Of a DNA stretch of 24,849 nucleotides, positions 15,229 to 23,618 are shown in pieces. The translations under genes were made by a program, and so were the position numbers. Under the pieces are notes generated by a model. The model had not been told where the DNA came from. It was given only the letters and a program-made list of their open reading frames with translations, and did not search any database. Each line of letters opens with the position of its first letter. Position 1 is the first letter of the stretch. The stretch is from contig JBKJZO010000034.1 in NCBI GenBank assembly GCA_046715235.1, positions 1 through 24,849 on the forward strand. The letters run 5' to 3'. Source of the DNA: JBKJZO01 sp046715235. GTDB taxonomy: Bacteria; Actinomycetota; Actinomycetes; BP-191.

Positions 15229-16377
15229 CTAGCTGACCGAGACGCTCGGTTGCCCGATCTCGCCCGCGGCTTCCATCGCCTCGGCGAGTCGCATCGCCTC
15301 TTCAATCAAGGTCTCGACGATCTGCGACTCCGGGACGGTCTTGATGATCTCGCCCTTGACGAAGATCTGGCCCTTGCCCTTGCCGGACGCCACACCGAGG
15401 TCTGCTTCCCTCGCTTCCCCGGGGCCGTTGACGATGCAGCCCATCACTGCGACCCGGATCGGCACCGTCATGCCCTCGAGCCCGGCCTGCACTTCCTCGG
15501 CCAGGCGGTAGACGTCGACCTCTGCCCGACCGCACGAGGGGCAGGAGACGATCTCGAGACCTCGCTGGCGCAGCCCGAGTGACTCGAGGATCGACAACCC
15601 GACCTTGATCTCCTCGACGGGCGGCGCGGAGAGCGAGACGCGGATCGTGTCACCGATGCCCTCGGCGAGCAGAGCGCCGAAGGCCACCGCCGACTTGATG
15701 GTGCCTTGGAACGTCGGACCGGCCTCGGTGACGCCCAGGTGCAGCGGGTAGTCGCACTGCGCGGCCAGCAATCGGTAGGCCTTGATCATGATCACCGGGT
15801 CGTTGTGCTTGACCGAGATCTTGATGTCGCGGAAGTCGTACTTCTCGAACAGCGAGCACTCCCACAACGCGGATTCGACGAGGGCTTCCGGCGTGGCTTT
15901 GCCGTACTTGGCGAGCAGCCGCTTGTCGAGGGAGCCGGCGTTGACCCCGATGCGGATCGGGATGCCGGCGTCGCTCGCGGCCTTCGCGATCTCGCCGATC
16001 TTGTCGTCGAACTTGAGGATGTTGCCCGGGTTGACGCGCACTGCTGCGCAGCCCGCGTCGATCGCGGCGAACACGTACTTGGGCTGGAAGTGGATGTCGG
16101 CGATGACGGGCAACTGCGATTTCTTGGCGATCGCAGGCAGCGCCGCCGCGTCGTCGGTGTCGGGTACGGCGACCCGCACGATCTGGCAGCCACTCGCCGT
16201 CAGCTCCGCGATCTGTTGCAGGGTGGCGTCGACATCGGCGGTTTTCGTCGTCGTCATCGACTGAACGGAGACTGGCGCGTCGCCGCCGACGAGGACGTTG
16301 CCGACGCGGATCTGCCGGCTCACCCGCCGCGGCGCGAGCCGCGGCAGTGGTGGCTGAAGAGAGAGGTCAACGGTCAT
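15229..16377 (-). CDS. ispG: 4-hydroxy-3-methylbut-2-en-1-yl diphosphate synthase
   Basis: MEP-pathway enzyme (GcpE) converting 2-C-methyl-D-erythritol 2,4-cyclodiphosphate to HMBPP with a [4Fe-4S] cluster. 382 residues, normal for the two-domain bacterial form: a TIM-barrel domain (about 20-270, with VQSMTTTKT and ADIHFQPKY) and a C-terminal Fe-S domain. Cluster ligands are visible as Cys279 and Cys282 (SCPSCG), Cys314 and Glu321 (GCIVNGPGE). The ATG overlaps the last base of the rseP stop (TGATG). It is followed 10 bases later by the GNAT gene. Dxr, another enzyme of the pathway, is encoded two genes upstream. Confidence 0.98.
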   Translation of the reverse strand: MTVDLSLQPPLPRLAPRRVSRQIRVGNVLVGGDAPVSVQSMTTTKTADVDATLQQIAELTASGCQIVRVAVPDTDDAAALPAIAKKSQLPVIADIHFQPKYVFAAIDAGCAAVRVNPGNILKFDDKIGEIAKAASDAGIPIRIGVNAGSLDKRLLAKYGKATPEALVESALWECSLFEKYDFRDIKISVKHNDPVIMIKAYRLLAAQCDYPLHLGVTEAGPTFQGTIKSAVAFGALLAEGIGDTIRVSLSAPPVEEIKVGLSILESLGLRQRGLEIVSCPSCGRAEVDVYRLAEEVQAGLEGMTVPIRVAVMGCIVNGPGEAREADLGVASGKGKGQIFVKGEIIKTVPESQIVETLIEEAMRLAEAMEAAGEIGQPSVSVS

Positions 16378-17579
16378 CAGAACGGATTCTCGATGGGGTT
16401 GACCACGTCGGCGTAGAGCAGCACGAGACTCATCACTCCGAAGAACACGATGACGGCGAGGGCTATGGGTTGCAACTTCATGATGTCGACGCGGCCGGGG
16501 TCGCGCCGCCCGATGGCGCGGTAGAGCGCCGAGCGCGCCTTCTCGAACAGCAGGATCGCGATGTGCCCGCCATCGAGGGGCAGCAGCGGCAGCAGGTTGA
16601 GGAACCCCACCACGACGTTGATGCCGCCGACGAGGCCGAAGAAGACGGCGATGTCGCCGCTGTCGAGTGCCTGCCCGCCCAGACGCGACGCGCCAACGAC
16701 ACTGATCGGCGCCTCGTCGGTCACGCCGCGTTTCTCCCCGGCGATCGTCACGGTGAAGGTCTTCCAGATCTCCGACGGCAACGTTTTGAGCAGTTTGGCC
16801 GAGCCCGTGAACGCCTGCCCCATGGTCTTCGTCGACGCGACGACGGCGCCGCCCAACGCGACGTCCTTGATCTCGGGCGCGGGTCCCACGCCGATCTGCG
16901 AGACGTCGACCTGCTTTGTGGGATCGGTCGCGTCAGTCCGCCGTACGACGACGGGTGACACGGTCAGCGGAACGCGAGCGCCGTCGCGCTCGACGACCAA
17001 CTGCACCGGTCCGCGCGACGCGCGCAGCGGAATCGTGAAGTCGTCGACCCAGTCGTCGACCGGCTTGCCCTCGAACTCGACGATCTTGTCGCCGCTGCGA
17101 ATACCGGCCGCCTTCGCGGGTGCGCGGTCCTGGGGTGCGCAGGGGGCATCGGCCACCGCCGGCACGCACTCGACCACGGTGCCGATGACGAGCTCCCCCG
17201 TCGGCTGCCCATAGATGAGGAACGTCGGGACGAAGATCAGGAAAGCGAGGATGAAGTGGGTCACCGACCCGGCGACCAGGACCGTGAAGCGTTGCGGGGC
17301 GGGCTGGCGCCAGAAGGCGCGCGGCTCGTCCTCGGGGTCAAGCTCCTCGACGTCGGTCATGCCGACGATCTTGACGAAGCCGCCTGCGGGGATCGCCTTC
17401 ACGCCGTACTCGGTCTCACCGCGGCGGAACGACCACAGCGTCGGGCCGAAGCCGAGGAAGAACTGGGTCGCCTTCATGCCGAACAACCGTGCGGTCAGGA
17501 AGTGCCCCGCCTCGTGCAGCATCACCGAAAGCAGCAATGCGATAACGAAAAGGATCACGCCCAGGGTGGTGCTCGACAT
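16377..17579 (-). CDS. rseP: Site-2 intramembrane zinc protease RseP/Rip1
   Basis: M50 membrane metalloprotease that cuts anti-sigma factors and other membrane proteins (Rip1 in mycobacteria). 400 residues from ATG at 17579. Membrane segment 1 contains the zinc motif HEAGH (22-26), with Glu23 catalytic. A membrane segment near 100-125 precedes a PDZ domain (about 125-215, core GIRSGDKIVEFEGKPV). The third ligand is Asp336 in LDGGH (335-339), followed by a final membrane segment. The start is supported by GGGAG at 17590-17594 and lies 2 bases after the dxr stop; a longer reading would overlap dxr and place charged residues before the first membrane segment. It ends by overlapping the ispG start. 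Substrates cannot be told from this window. Confidence 0.96.
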   Translation of the reverse strand: MSSTTLGVILFVIALLLSVMLHEAGHFLTARLFGMKATQFFLGFGPTLWSFRRGETEYGVKAIPAGGFVKIVGMTDVEELDPEDEPRAFWRQPAPQRFTVLVAGSVTHFILAFLIFVPTFLIYGQPTGELVIGTVVECVPAVADAPCAPQDRAPAKAAGIRSGDKIVEFEGKPVDDWVDDFTIPLRASRGPVQLVVERDGARVPLTVSPVVVRRTDATDPTKQVDVSQIGVGPAPEIKDVALGGAVVASTKTMGQAFTGSAKLLKTLPSEIWKTFTVTIAGEKRGVTDEAPISVVGASRLGGQALDSGDIAVFFGLVGGINVVVGFLNLLPLLPLDGGHIAILLFEKARSALYRAIGRRDPGRVDIMKLQPIALAVIVFFGVMSLVLLYADVVNPIENPF

Positions 17580-17581
17580 AC

Positions 17582-18787
17582 TCAGGACACTCCCGCGGTC
17601 AGTCCGGTCAGCTCGCGGGTGCGCGCTCGCGCCCACGACTCAGCCTGTAGAACATCGTCAAGGGTGAGTGAGTTCCTTACCGGCTCGTGCTCGGCGACCA
17701 CAGCAGCGACCAGATCAACTACCTGGGTGAACCCGAGCCGGCCGGCGAGGAAGGCGCCAACGGCCTCCTCGTTGGCGGCGTTGTAGACGCCCGGCGCTGT
17801 GCCCCCGGTCGCACCGACCTCACGGGCGAGCGCCACGGCTGGGAACGCCTGCTCGTCGAGCGGTTCGAACGTCAGAGTCTGCGCAGTCGTCCAGTCCATC
17901 GGCGGCTGCGCCCCGGCGACCCGGTCGGGCCAAGCGAGCGCGAGCGCGATCGGCAGCCGCATATCGGGCGGGCTGAGCTGCGCGATCGTCGAGCCGTCTA
18001 CGAACTCCACCATCGAGTGCACGAGCGACTGCGGGTGTACGACGACCGCGAGTCGCTCGAACGGCAGTCCGAACAGCAGGTGCGCCTCGATGAGCTCGAG
18101 GCCCTTGTTGACCAGGGTCGCCGAGTTGACGGTGATCATCGGGCCCATGTCCCAGGTCGGGTGCGCGAGCGCCTGTTCGACGGTCACGTCGCCGAGCTGA
18201 TCTCGCGACAGGCCCCGGAACGGGCCACCGCTGGCGGTCAGAACCAGGCGGGCGACTTCCGCTGCACGACCCGATCGCAGGCACTGCGCGATCGCCGAAT
18301 GCTCGGAGTCGACCGGAATCAGCCGGTCGGGGTCGGATCCGACCAGCTCAGTCACCAGGGAGCCACCGACGATGAGCGACTCCTTGTTGGCGAGCGCCAG
18401 CGTGCGACCGGCGGCGAGCGCACTGAGCGTCGGGGCGAGACCGACCGATCCGGTCATCGCATTGAGTACGACGTCGCACGGCGCCGCGGCCAGCTCCGTT
18501 GCCGCCTCTGGACCGGCAAGGATCTTGGGCACCCGGGCATCGCCGCTCGCGAATCCCAGCCGCTGCGCCTCGGCGTAGAACGCCAGCTGCAGGTCCTGAG
18601 CGCTACTCGCCCGCGCAACGGCAACGCTCTCGACCTCGAATTCGATCGCCTGCTGCGCGAGCAGCGTGACGTTCGCGCCGCCGGCGGCGAGGCCGACCAC
18701 ACGGAACGAGTCAGGATTGCGGCGGATGACGTCGAGCGCCTGCACGCCGATGGAGCCGGTCGAGCCGAGCAGCACGATCTCGCGCAC
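17582..18787 (-). CDS. dxr: 1-deoxy-D-xylulose 5-phosphate reductoisomerase
   Basis: Second enzyme of the MEP isoprenoid pathway: NADPH-dependent rearrangement and reduction of DXP to MEP, with a divalent metal. 401 residues. The N-terminal nucleotide-binding motif is LLGSTGSIG (6-14). ALANKESLIVGG, the metal-site segment PVDSEHSA, the loop TASGGPFRG, and PTWDMGPMITVNSATLVNKGLE (positions about 210-231) are all present. GTG at 18787 is backed by GAGGAG at 18794-18799, 6 bases upstream. It begins the dxr-rseP-ispG-GNAT run and is separated by 147 bases from DUF2237, so it may have its own promoter. Confidence 0.97.
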   Translation of the reverse strand: MREIVLLGSTGSIGVQALDVIRRNPDSFRVVGLAAGGANVTLLAQQAIEFEVESVAVARASSAQDLQLAFYAEAQRLGFASGDARVPKILAGPEAATELAAAPCDVVLNAMTGSVGLAPTLSALAAGRTLALANKESLIVGGSLVTELVGSDPDRLIPVDSEHSAIAQCLRSGRAAEVARLVLTASGGPFRGLSRDQLGDVTVEQALAHPTWDMGPMITVNSATLVNKGLELIEAHLLFGLPFERLAVVVHPQSLVHSMVEFVDGSTIAQLSPPDMRLPIALALAWPDRVAGAQPPMDWTTAQTLTFEPLDEQAFPAVALAREVGATGGTAPGVYNAANEEAVGAFLAGRLGFTQVVDLVAAVVAEHEPVRNSLTLDDVLQAESWARARTRELTGLTAGVS

Positions 18788-18837
18788 GCGAAGCTCCTCG
18801 GTGGTCCGCCGTACCGGTCAGAGAGGGCATTGTCTCA

Positions 18838-18898
18838 GGCGCGCGAGCCGGCCGGGGCCGCGCCCAGGCCCGTCATGTCGGCGGAGTGGGCAACTCCG
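18838..18898. other. Hairpins in the DUF2237-dxr gap
   Basis: The 147-base gap 18788-18934 holds a stem CGGAGT/ACTCCG with a 5-base loop at 18882-18898, 37 bases after the DUF2237 stop. A second stem GGCGCG/CGCGCC around a 15-base loop lies at 18838-18864. Neither is followed by a T-run on the minus strand, so termination is possible but unproven. An 8-base palindrome ATGATCAT lies at 18906-18913. No clear promoter for dxr was recognised. Confidence 0.3.
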
Positions 18899-18934
18899 GG
18901 TGGCGATGATCATGTTGTCGAGATCCCCCGACGA

Positions 18935-19327
18935 CTAAATGAGCGAACTCGGGTCGGCCGGCACGTCGACCGCATGTTCGCGCAGTGCGTCGAACGGTAC
19001 GACGTCGATCGCGCGGGCGTGGGTTGCGGCAAGTACGACGGGCGCGGCGACGCCGTCCTCATATGCCTGCAGCCACCGGGCCGCGCAGACGCACCAGCGA
19101 TCGCCCGGCCGCAGACCCGCGAAGCCGTACTCGGGGCGTGGCGTCGACAGGTCGTTGCCGACCCTCATCTGATGAGCCAGGAAGTCGTTGGTGACGACGA
19201 CGCACACCGTGTGGCTGCCGATGTCCTCAGGCCCGCTGCTACAGCAGCCATTGCGGATGAAGCCCGTGAGCGGATCGGTGCCACAGAGCTCCAGCGTCCC
19301 GCCGAAGACGTTCACGTCGTCGTCCAC
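18935..19327 (-). CDS. DUF2237 family protein
   Basis: Small cytosolic protein (130 residues) of unknown function in the DUF2237 family. Conserved blocks are LELCGTDPLTGFIRNGCC (positions 12-29), GPEDIGSHTVC, GNDLSTPRPEYGF and LRPGDRWCVCAARW. Six cysteines (15, 28, 29, 42, 79, 81) in family-typical places suggest metal binding or redox chemistry, but no activity is established to my knowledge. GTG at 19325-19327 has GGGAGAAG (19334-19341) 6 bases upstream, lying inside the last codons of the hexosaminidase gene; the two genes are only 3 bases apart and surely co-transcribed. The pairing with a hexosaminidase is not a known functional link and could be chance. Confidence 0.9.
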   Translation of the reverse strand: MDDDVNVFGGTLELCGTDPLTGFIRNGCCSSGPEDIGSHTVCVVVTNDFLAHQMRVGNDLSTPRPEYGFAGLRPGDRWCVCAARWLQAYEDGVAAPVVLAATHARAIDVVPFDALREHAVDVPADPSSLI

Positions 19328-19330
19328 TCG

Positions 19331-21019
19331 TCACTTCTCCCAGTCGATCTGCGCTGAAGGGTAGTAACGCAGCCCCATCGCCTTCCAGCGTGGGCCGTGC
19401 GCGGCGAGCCGAGCGCGGAAATCGTCCCAGCTGCGACCGGTGCGCGCCGACCAACCGATCTCGGCTGTCGCGGCGAGTCTGGGGAACGCCATGAACTCGA
19501 CGTCCTCGATTCTGTCCAAGGTCTCGGTCCACAGCGGCGCCTCGACACCCTCGATGTGCGCGTCGGTCACGCCCTTGACCAGCGTTGCCGGCTCCCAGTC
19601 GTACGCGTCCTTCACCTCGATGACGCCGGCCCAGGTCAGCCCGAGCTTGTCTCTTCGGTGGTACTTCATGTCGAGGTAGGTCTTCGATGCCGGCGACATC
19701 ACCACCCGTGCGCCCCGCTCGACCGCCTTCCGCGCGAGCGCCCCGCCGGCACTGGTGTCCCACCACTGCGCCACCGTCGGCGACTCTATCTGCGCCTGCG
19801 CGATCTCGGCCCAGCCGACTGCCTGCTTGTCGTACTTCGCAACTACCTTCTCGACTCGCTCGACGAACCGCGCGTACTGCGCGGCTGAGAGCGTGCGCAC
19901 CTCGTCGCCGCCGATGTGGATGTAGCGCCCGGGCGTCATCGCGGCGAGCTCGCCGATGACGTCGTCGACGAAGCGCCAGGTCGCGTCGGCGTCGACGCAC
20001 AGCGAGCTGAACCCGACCCGCGTGCCCCGGTACGGCTTGGTCGCCTTCCCGTCGCAGTTGAGCTCGGCGTACGACGACAGCGCAGCATTGGTGTGCCCCG
20101 GCATGTCGATCTCGGGCACGATCTCGATGTTGCGCTCGGCGGCGTACCGCACTATCTCGGCGTAGTCCGCCTTGGTGTAGAAGCCGCCGGCGCCGCGCCC
20201 CACCTGCGTGCGCCCGCCGATCTCGGTCAGGCGCGGCCAGCTGTCGATGGCGATGCGACAACCCAGGTCGTCCGACAGGTGCAGGTGCAGGACGTTGAGC
20301 TTGTAGAGCGAGATGTCGTCGATGTAGCGCTTGACCGCATCGACGTCGAAGAAATGCCGCGACACGTCAAGCATCGCTCCGCGCCACCGGAACCGCGGGC
20401 TGTCCTGGATGGTGCCGCCGGGGATCGTCCACGGCCCAGGGTGGACGCGATTGCCCTCGACTTGCGGCGGCAGGAGCTGACGCAGCGTCTGTACGGCGAA
20501 GAAGACGGCGTCCGGGTATCTGGACGACAGACGTATCTCATCGCCCGTAATCTCGATCTTGTACGACCCATCGCCACTGCCTTGGACACCGCCGGTGAAG
20601 CCGAGAGTCACGTTGCCCGACCTCTCGGATTCGTCTCCGGTGCCCGCAACCACCGGCAGCGGGAAGCCGGTCGATCGCCGCAGGATGGCGGCGAGATAGC
20701 CGGCAATCCGTTCGAGTTCGGGCGACGGTGTCGTCGCCAGCACAACTTTCGACTGGGCGGTCAGCGTGAACGTCGCATCGGTGGCGGTCACCTTCGCCGG
20801 CTTGGGGATGATCCGCGCTCGATCGAGCGATCCATGGACTCCCCTGGCAACAGCTGTCGACGCCATCTCGGCAGTCGTGGGCATCGTTCCCTCCGTGGTA
20901 GTCGGCGTCGCGGTGGCTGACCGCGCTGGCGTCAGCTTCGGGTCCGAGTCGGTGCAGGATCCGGCGACGAGACCGGCCGCGGCCAGCGCGGCGATCCGGC
21001 CACGCCGGCGGGTCAGCAC
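19331..21019 (-). CDS. GH20 beta-N-acetylhexosaminidase, probable lipoprotein
   Basis: Exported glycosidase removing terminal beta-N-acetylhexosamine (GlcNAc/GalNAc) from chitin-like, peptidoglycan-derived or glycan substrates. 562 residues: a basic N-terminus (MLTRRRGR), hydrophobic segment and AGSC at Cys22 as a non-ideal lipobox, then a Thr/Pro linker. A GH20b-like domain (about 66-205) precedes the (beta/alpha)8 catalytic domain (about 209-548). The GH20 catalytic Asp-Glu pair is Asp372-Glu373 in HIGGDEV; LHLHLSDD, PEIDMPGH and the Trp-rich QWWDT segment also fit the family. GTG at 21017-21019 follows the rlmN stop by 4 bases, without a clear ribosome site; coupling to rlmN is likely. It interrupts the usual rlmN-dxr core, so it looks like an accessory insertion. 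Confidence 0.93.
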   Translation of the reverse strand: MLTRRRGRIAALAAAGLVAGSCTDSDPKLTPARSATATPTTTEGTMPTTAEMASTAVARGVHGSLDRARIIPKPAKVTATDATFTLTAQSKVVLATTPSPELERIAGYLAAILRRSTGFPLPVVAGTGDESERSGNVTLGFTGGVQGSGDGSYKIEITGDEIRLSSRYPDAVFFAVQTLRQLLPPQVEGNRVHPGPWTIPGGTIQDSPRFRWRGAMLDVSRHFFDVDAVKRYIDDISLYKLNVLHLHLSDDLGCRIAIDSWPRLTEIGGRTQVGRGAGGFYTKADYAEIVRYAAERNIEIVPEIDMPGHTNAALSSYAELNCDGKATKPYRGTRVGFSSLCVDADATWRFVDDVIGELAAMTPGRYIHIGGDEVRTLSAAQYARFVERVEKVVAKYDKQAVGWAEIAQAQIESPTVAQWWDTSAGGALARKAVERGARVVMSPASKTYLDMKYHRRDKLGLTWAGVIEVKDAYDWEPATLVKGVTDAHIEGVEAPLWTETLDRIEDVEFMAFPRLAATAEIGWSARTGRSWDDFRARLAAHGPRWKAMGLRYYPSAQIDWEK

Positions 21020-21023
21020 GGAG

Positions 21024-22148
21024 TCACGAATCGTCGATGCTCGTCGCGACGAGCTGTCCGCAGGCCGCTTCGACCTCGCGGCCTCTCGTGTCGCGCACTG
21101 TCACGTTGACACCGTGCGTGCGGAGCCGACGTACGAACTCGTCCTGCGCCGCCGGTGTGCTCGCCGTCCACTTCGAACCGGGTGTCGGATTGAGCGGGAT
21201 GAGGTTGACGTGCACGAGGTGCTTGCGCAGCCGCTGCCCGAGCAGGTCGGCGCGCCACGGCTGGTCGTTGATGTCTCGGATCAGCGCGTACTCGATGCTG
21301 ACGCGCCGGCCGGTGCGGTCGGCGTACCGCCATGCGGCGTCGAGCACTTCGGCGATGTTCCAGCGCGTGTTGACCGGCACGAGCGTATTGCGCAGCTCAT
21401 CGTCGGGCGCGTGCAGCGACACCGCAAGAGTGACCGGAAGCCCCGCTTCGGTGAGCTTGCGCATCGCCGGCACCAGGCCGACCGTCGAGACGGTGACGTG
21501 CCGCGCCGAGATGCCGAGTCCTGCGGGTGTGGGGTCGACCAGCCGGTGTACGGCGTCGATCACCGCGGTGTAGTTGGCGAGCGGCTCGCCCATGCCCATG
21601 AAGACAACGTTGCTGACCCGGGCGGGCCCGCCGGGTATCTCGCCCCGGGCCAGTGCGCGGGCGCCGGCCACGACCTGCTCGACGATCTCGGCGGTGGTGA
21701 GGTTGCGGGTGAGACCACCTTGGCCGGTCGCGCAGAACGGGCAGTTCATGCCGCAGCCGGCCTGGCTGGAGATGCACACGGTCGTCCGCTCCGGGTAGCG
21801 CATCAGCACGCTCTCGATCAGCGCGCCGTCGAACGCCCGCCACAGCGTCTTGCGGGTCGTGCCTTCGTCGCATGACACGTGTTTGACGACCGTGAGCAGT
21901 TTCGGGAGCAGCTGGGCCGCGAGGCGCTCGCGCGCCGCTGCCGGCACGTCGGTCATTCGCGAGGTGTCGTCCTCGAGCCGAGCGAAGTAGAACCTGCTGA
22001 GTTGGTCGGCGCGGAAGGGCTTCTCCCCCAGCTCGACGACTGCGGCCCGTCGAGCCTCTGTTGCCAGGTCGGCCAGATGACGCGGCGGTTTCGGGCGGCG
22101 CGCCGCCACGAATACCAGCTCTCCGGGAGCCTGGGCCGGCGTCGTCAT
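21024..22148 (-). CDS. rlmN: 23S rRNA/tRNA adenosine-C2 methyltransferase
   Basis: Radical-SAM dual-specificity enzyme making 2-methyladenosine in 23S rRNA (A2503, E. coli numbering) and at tRNA position 37. 374 residues. The SAM/[4Fe-4S] motif C-x3-C-x2-C is at Cys132, Cys136 and Cys139 (GCGMNCPFCATGQGG). The second conserved cysteine that forms the methyl adduct is Cys363 near the end (EAACGQL). GMGEPLANY, STVGLVPAM and LAVSLHAP are also family blocks. ATG at 22148 overlaps the cdsA stop by 4 bases (ATGA); a longer reading would start inside cdsA. The hexosaminidase gene follows after 4 bases. Confidence 0.96.
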   Translation of the reverse strand: MTTPAQAPGELVFVAARRPKPPRHLADLATEARRAAVVELGEKPFRADQLSRFYFARLEDDTSRMTDVPAAARERLAAQLLPKLLTVVKHVSCDEGTTRKTLWRAFDGALIESVLMRYPERTTVCISSQAGCGMNCPFCATGQGGLTRNLTTAEIVEQVVAGARALARGEIPGGPARVSNVVFMGMGEPLANYTAVIDAVHRLVDPTPAGLGISARHVTVSTVGLVPAMRKLTEAGLPVTLAVSLHAPDDELRNTLVPVNTRWNIAEVLDAAWRYADRTGRRVSIEYALIRDINDQPWRADLLGQRLRKHLVHVNLIPLNPTPGSKWTASTPAAQDEFVRRLRTHGVNVTVRDTRGREVEAACGQLVATSIDDS

Positions 22149-23023
22149 GCCGGCGTCGGCACCCACGCGGACAGCATCACCCACGCAACCGGGGCGACGA
22201 CGAGCAGCGAATCGAGACGGTCCATGAGCCCGCCGTGGCCGGGCAGCAGATTGCTCATGTCCTTGATGCCGAGGTCACGTTTGATCAGCGACTCACCGAG
22301 GTCGCCGAGAGTCGCGGCCACGGCGACCACCGCCCCGAAGACCAGCCCTTGCCAGATCGGCAGGTCGAAGAGCCGGGAGACGCCGAGGGCACCGAACGCC
22401 AGGCACACGAGCGTGCTGCCGGCGAAGCCCTCCCACGACTTCTTCGGGCTGATCCGCGGCGCCATCGGATGCCGCCCGATGAGTACGCCGACGGTGTAGC
22501 CGCCGACATCACTGCAGACCGTCGTGGCGACGAAGGCGACCACCCGGCGTACGCCGTCATCAGGCGCGGTGAGCAGAGCGGCGAACGAGCCGAGCAGCGC
22601 GACGTACACGACGACGAAGGTGCTTGCCGAGATGTTCGCGACGAAGCCCGCCGGTTCTTCGGCGAGTAGCCACACGATGCACGCGAGGATCGTGGCGACG
22701 AGGGCGACGCTGAGCCCGTCGGTGCCGCGCAGGTAGGCCGCCGCGACCATCGCGGGGCCGCCGACGACCACTGGCAGGTAGGGAACGCGGATGCCTGCGG
22801 CGCGTAGCACCCGAGCGATTTCCCACATTCCGAAGGCAACCGCGGCTCCGACGACCCCGATGCCGAAGATCTCTCGGCGAACGGCGAGCGGCACGACGAC
22901 CAGTGCAGCGAGGGTGGCTCCGACCGCGATGGCCGCGGGGAGGTTGCGGCCGGCCCGAGGTGGCGGCGGCGGGTCTACCACCGGGAGGCCTCTCGCGCGG
23001 GGGTCAGAGTCTGAGAGTGTCAT
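22145..23023 (-). CDS. cdsA: Phosphatidate cytidylyltransferase (CDP-diglyceride synthase)
   Basis: Membrane enzyme making CDP-diacylglycerol from phosphatidic acid and CTP, the precursor of all phospholipids via this branch. 292 residues: a Pro-rich cytosolic N-terminus (about 1-28), then about eight membrane segments. The CDP-diglyceride synthase signature spans positions about 247-273, with SLIKRDLGIKD, LLPGHGGLMDRLD and the invariant K-R, K-D and D-R-x-D pairs. The upstream ISPKKSWEG block is also conserved. It lies 21 bases after frr and overlaps rlmN by 4 bases. Confidence 0.97.
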   Translation of the reverse strand: MTLSDSDPRARGLPVVDPPPPPRAGRNLPAAIAVGATLAALVVVPLAVRREIFGIGVVGAAVAFGMWEIARVLRAAGIRVPYLPVVVGGPAMVAAAYLRGTDGLSVALVATILACIVWLLAEEPAGFVANISASTFVVVYVALLGSFAALLTAPDDGVRRVVAFVATTVCSDVGGYTVGVLIGRHPMAPRISPKKSWEGFAGSTLVCLAFGALGVSRLFDLPIWQGLVFGAVVAVAATLGDLGESLIKRDLGIKDMSNLLPGHGGLMDRLDSLLVVAPVAWVMLSAWVPTPA

Positions 23024-23044
23024 GAGCTTCCAGTGCCGCTCGAC

Positions 23045-23602
23045 TTAGACCTCGAGCAGTTCGGACTCCTTGTGGGAAAGGAGATCGTCGACGGCGTTGC
23101 TGTGCCGGTGCGTCATCTCCTCAAGTTCCTTCTCGGCCCGGCGGATGTCGTCCTCGCCGGCGTCGCCGTTCTTCTGCAGCTTCTCGAGAGCTTCCTTCGC
23201 GTGCCGACGCACCGCACGGATGGCGACCCGACCTTCCTCAGCGCGCGTCTTGGCGACCTTGATGAGCTCTCGGCGACGCTCTTCGGTCAGCTGCGGGAAC
23301 ACGACTCGGATCACGTTGCCGTCGTTAGTCGGATTGACGCCGAGGTCGCTGTCACGGATCGACTTCTCGATCGCGGCCATGGCGTGCTTGTCGAACGGCG
23401 AGATGACAGCCATCCGCGGCTCCGGCACGGAGAACGACGCGAGCTGGTTGAGCGGCGTCGGTGCACCGTAGTAGTCGGCGACGAGCTTCGAGAACATGTT
23501 CGGCGAGGCCCGCCCGGTGCGGATGGTCTGGAGCTCTTCACGCGTCGCGGAGACAGACTTGTCCATCTTCTCCTCCGCCTCGAGGAGGGTGTCGTCGATC
23601 AC
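23045..23602 (-). CDS. frr: Ribosome recycling factor
   Basis: Splits post-termination ribosomes together with EF-G. 185 residues, exactly the usual size. Domain I three-helix bundle residues include the N-terminal TLLEAEEKMDKSV and the TIRTGRASP block; the PEPRMAVISPFDK, LGVNPTNDGNVIRVVFPQLTEERR and C-terminal HKESELLEV segments are all conserved. GTG at 23602 is chosen over a longer frame because AAGGG (23609-23613) lies 6 bases upstream and the length then matches the family. It is 16 bases after pyrH in the tsf-pyrH-frr-cdsA cluster. Confidence 0.98.
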   Translation of the reverse strand: MIDDTLLEAEEKMDKSVSATREELQTIRTGRASPNMFSKLVADYYGAPTPLNQLASFSVPEPRMAVISPFDKHAMAAIEKSIRDSDLGVNPTNDGNVIRVVFPQLTEERRRELIKVAKTRAEEGRVAIRAVRRHAKEALEKLQKNGDAGEDDIRRAEKELEEMTHRHSNAVDDLLSHKESELLEV

Positions 23603-23618
23603 GTCGCGCCCTTTCGCG

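Noticed and set aside
17687..19357. Long plus-strand open frame (556 codons) opposite dxr and DUF2237
   Set aside because: Arg/Asp/Gln-rich low-complexity translation with no family motifs; a GC-driven antisense shadow of two clearly real genes.
19239..20261. 340-codon minus-strand frame within the hexosaminidase gene
   Set aside because: Arg-rich frame-shifted shadow of the GH20 coding region; the GH20 frame has all catalytic motifs.
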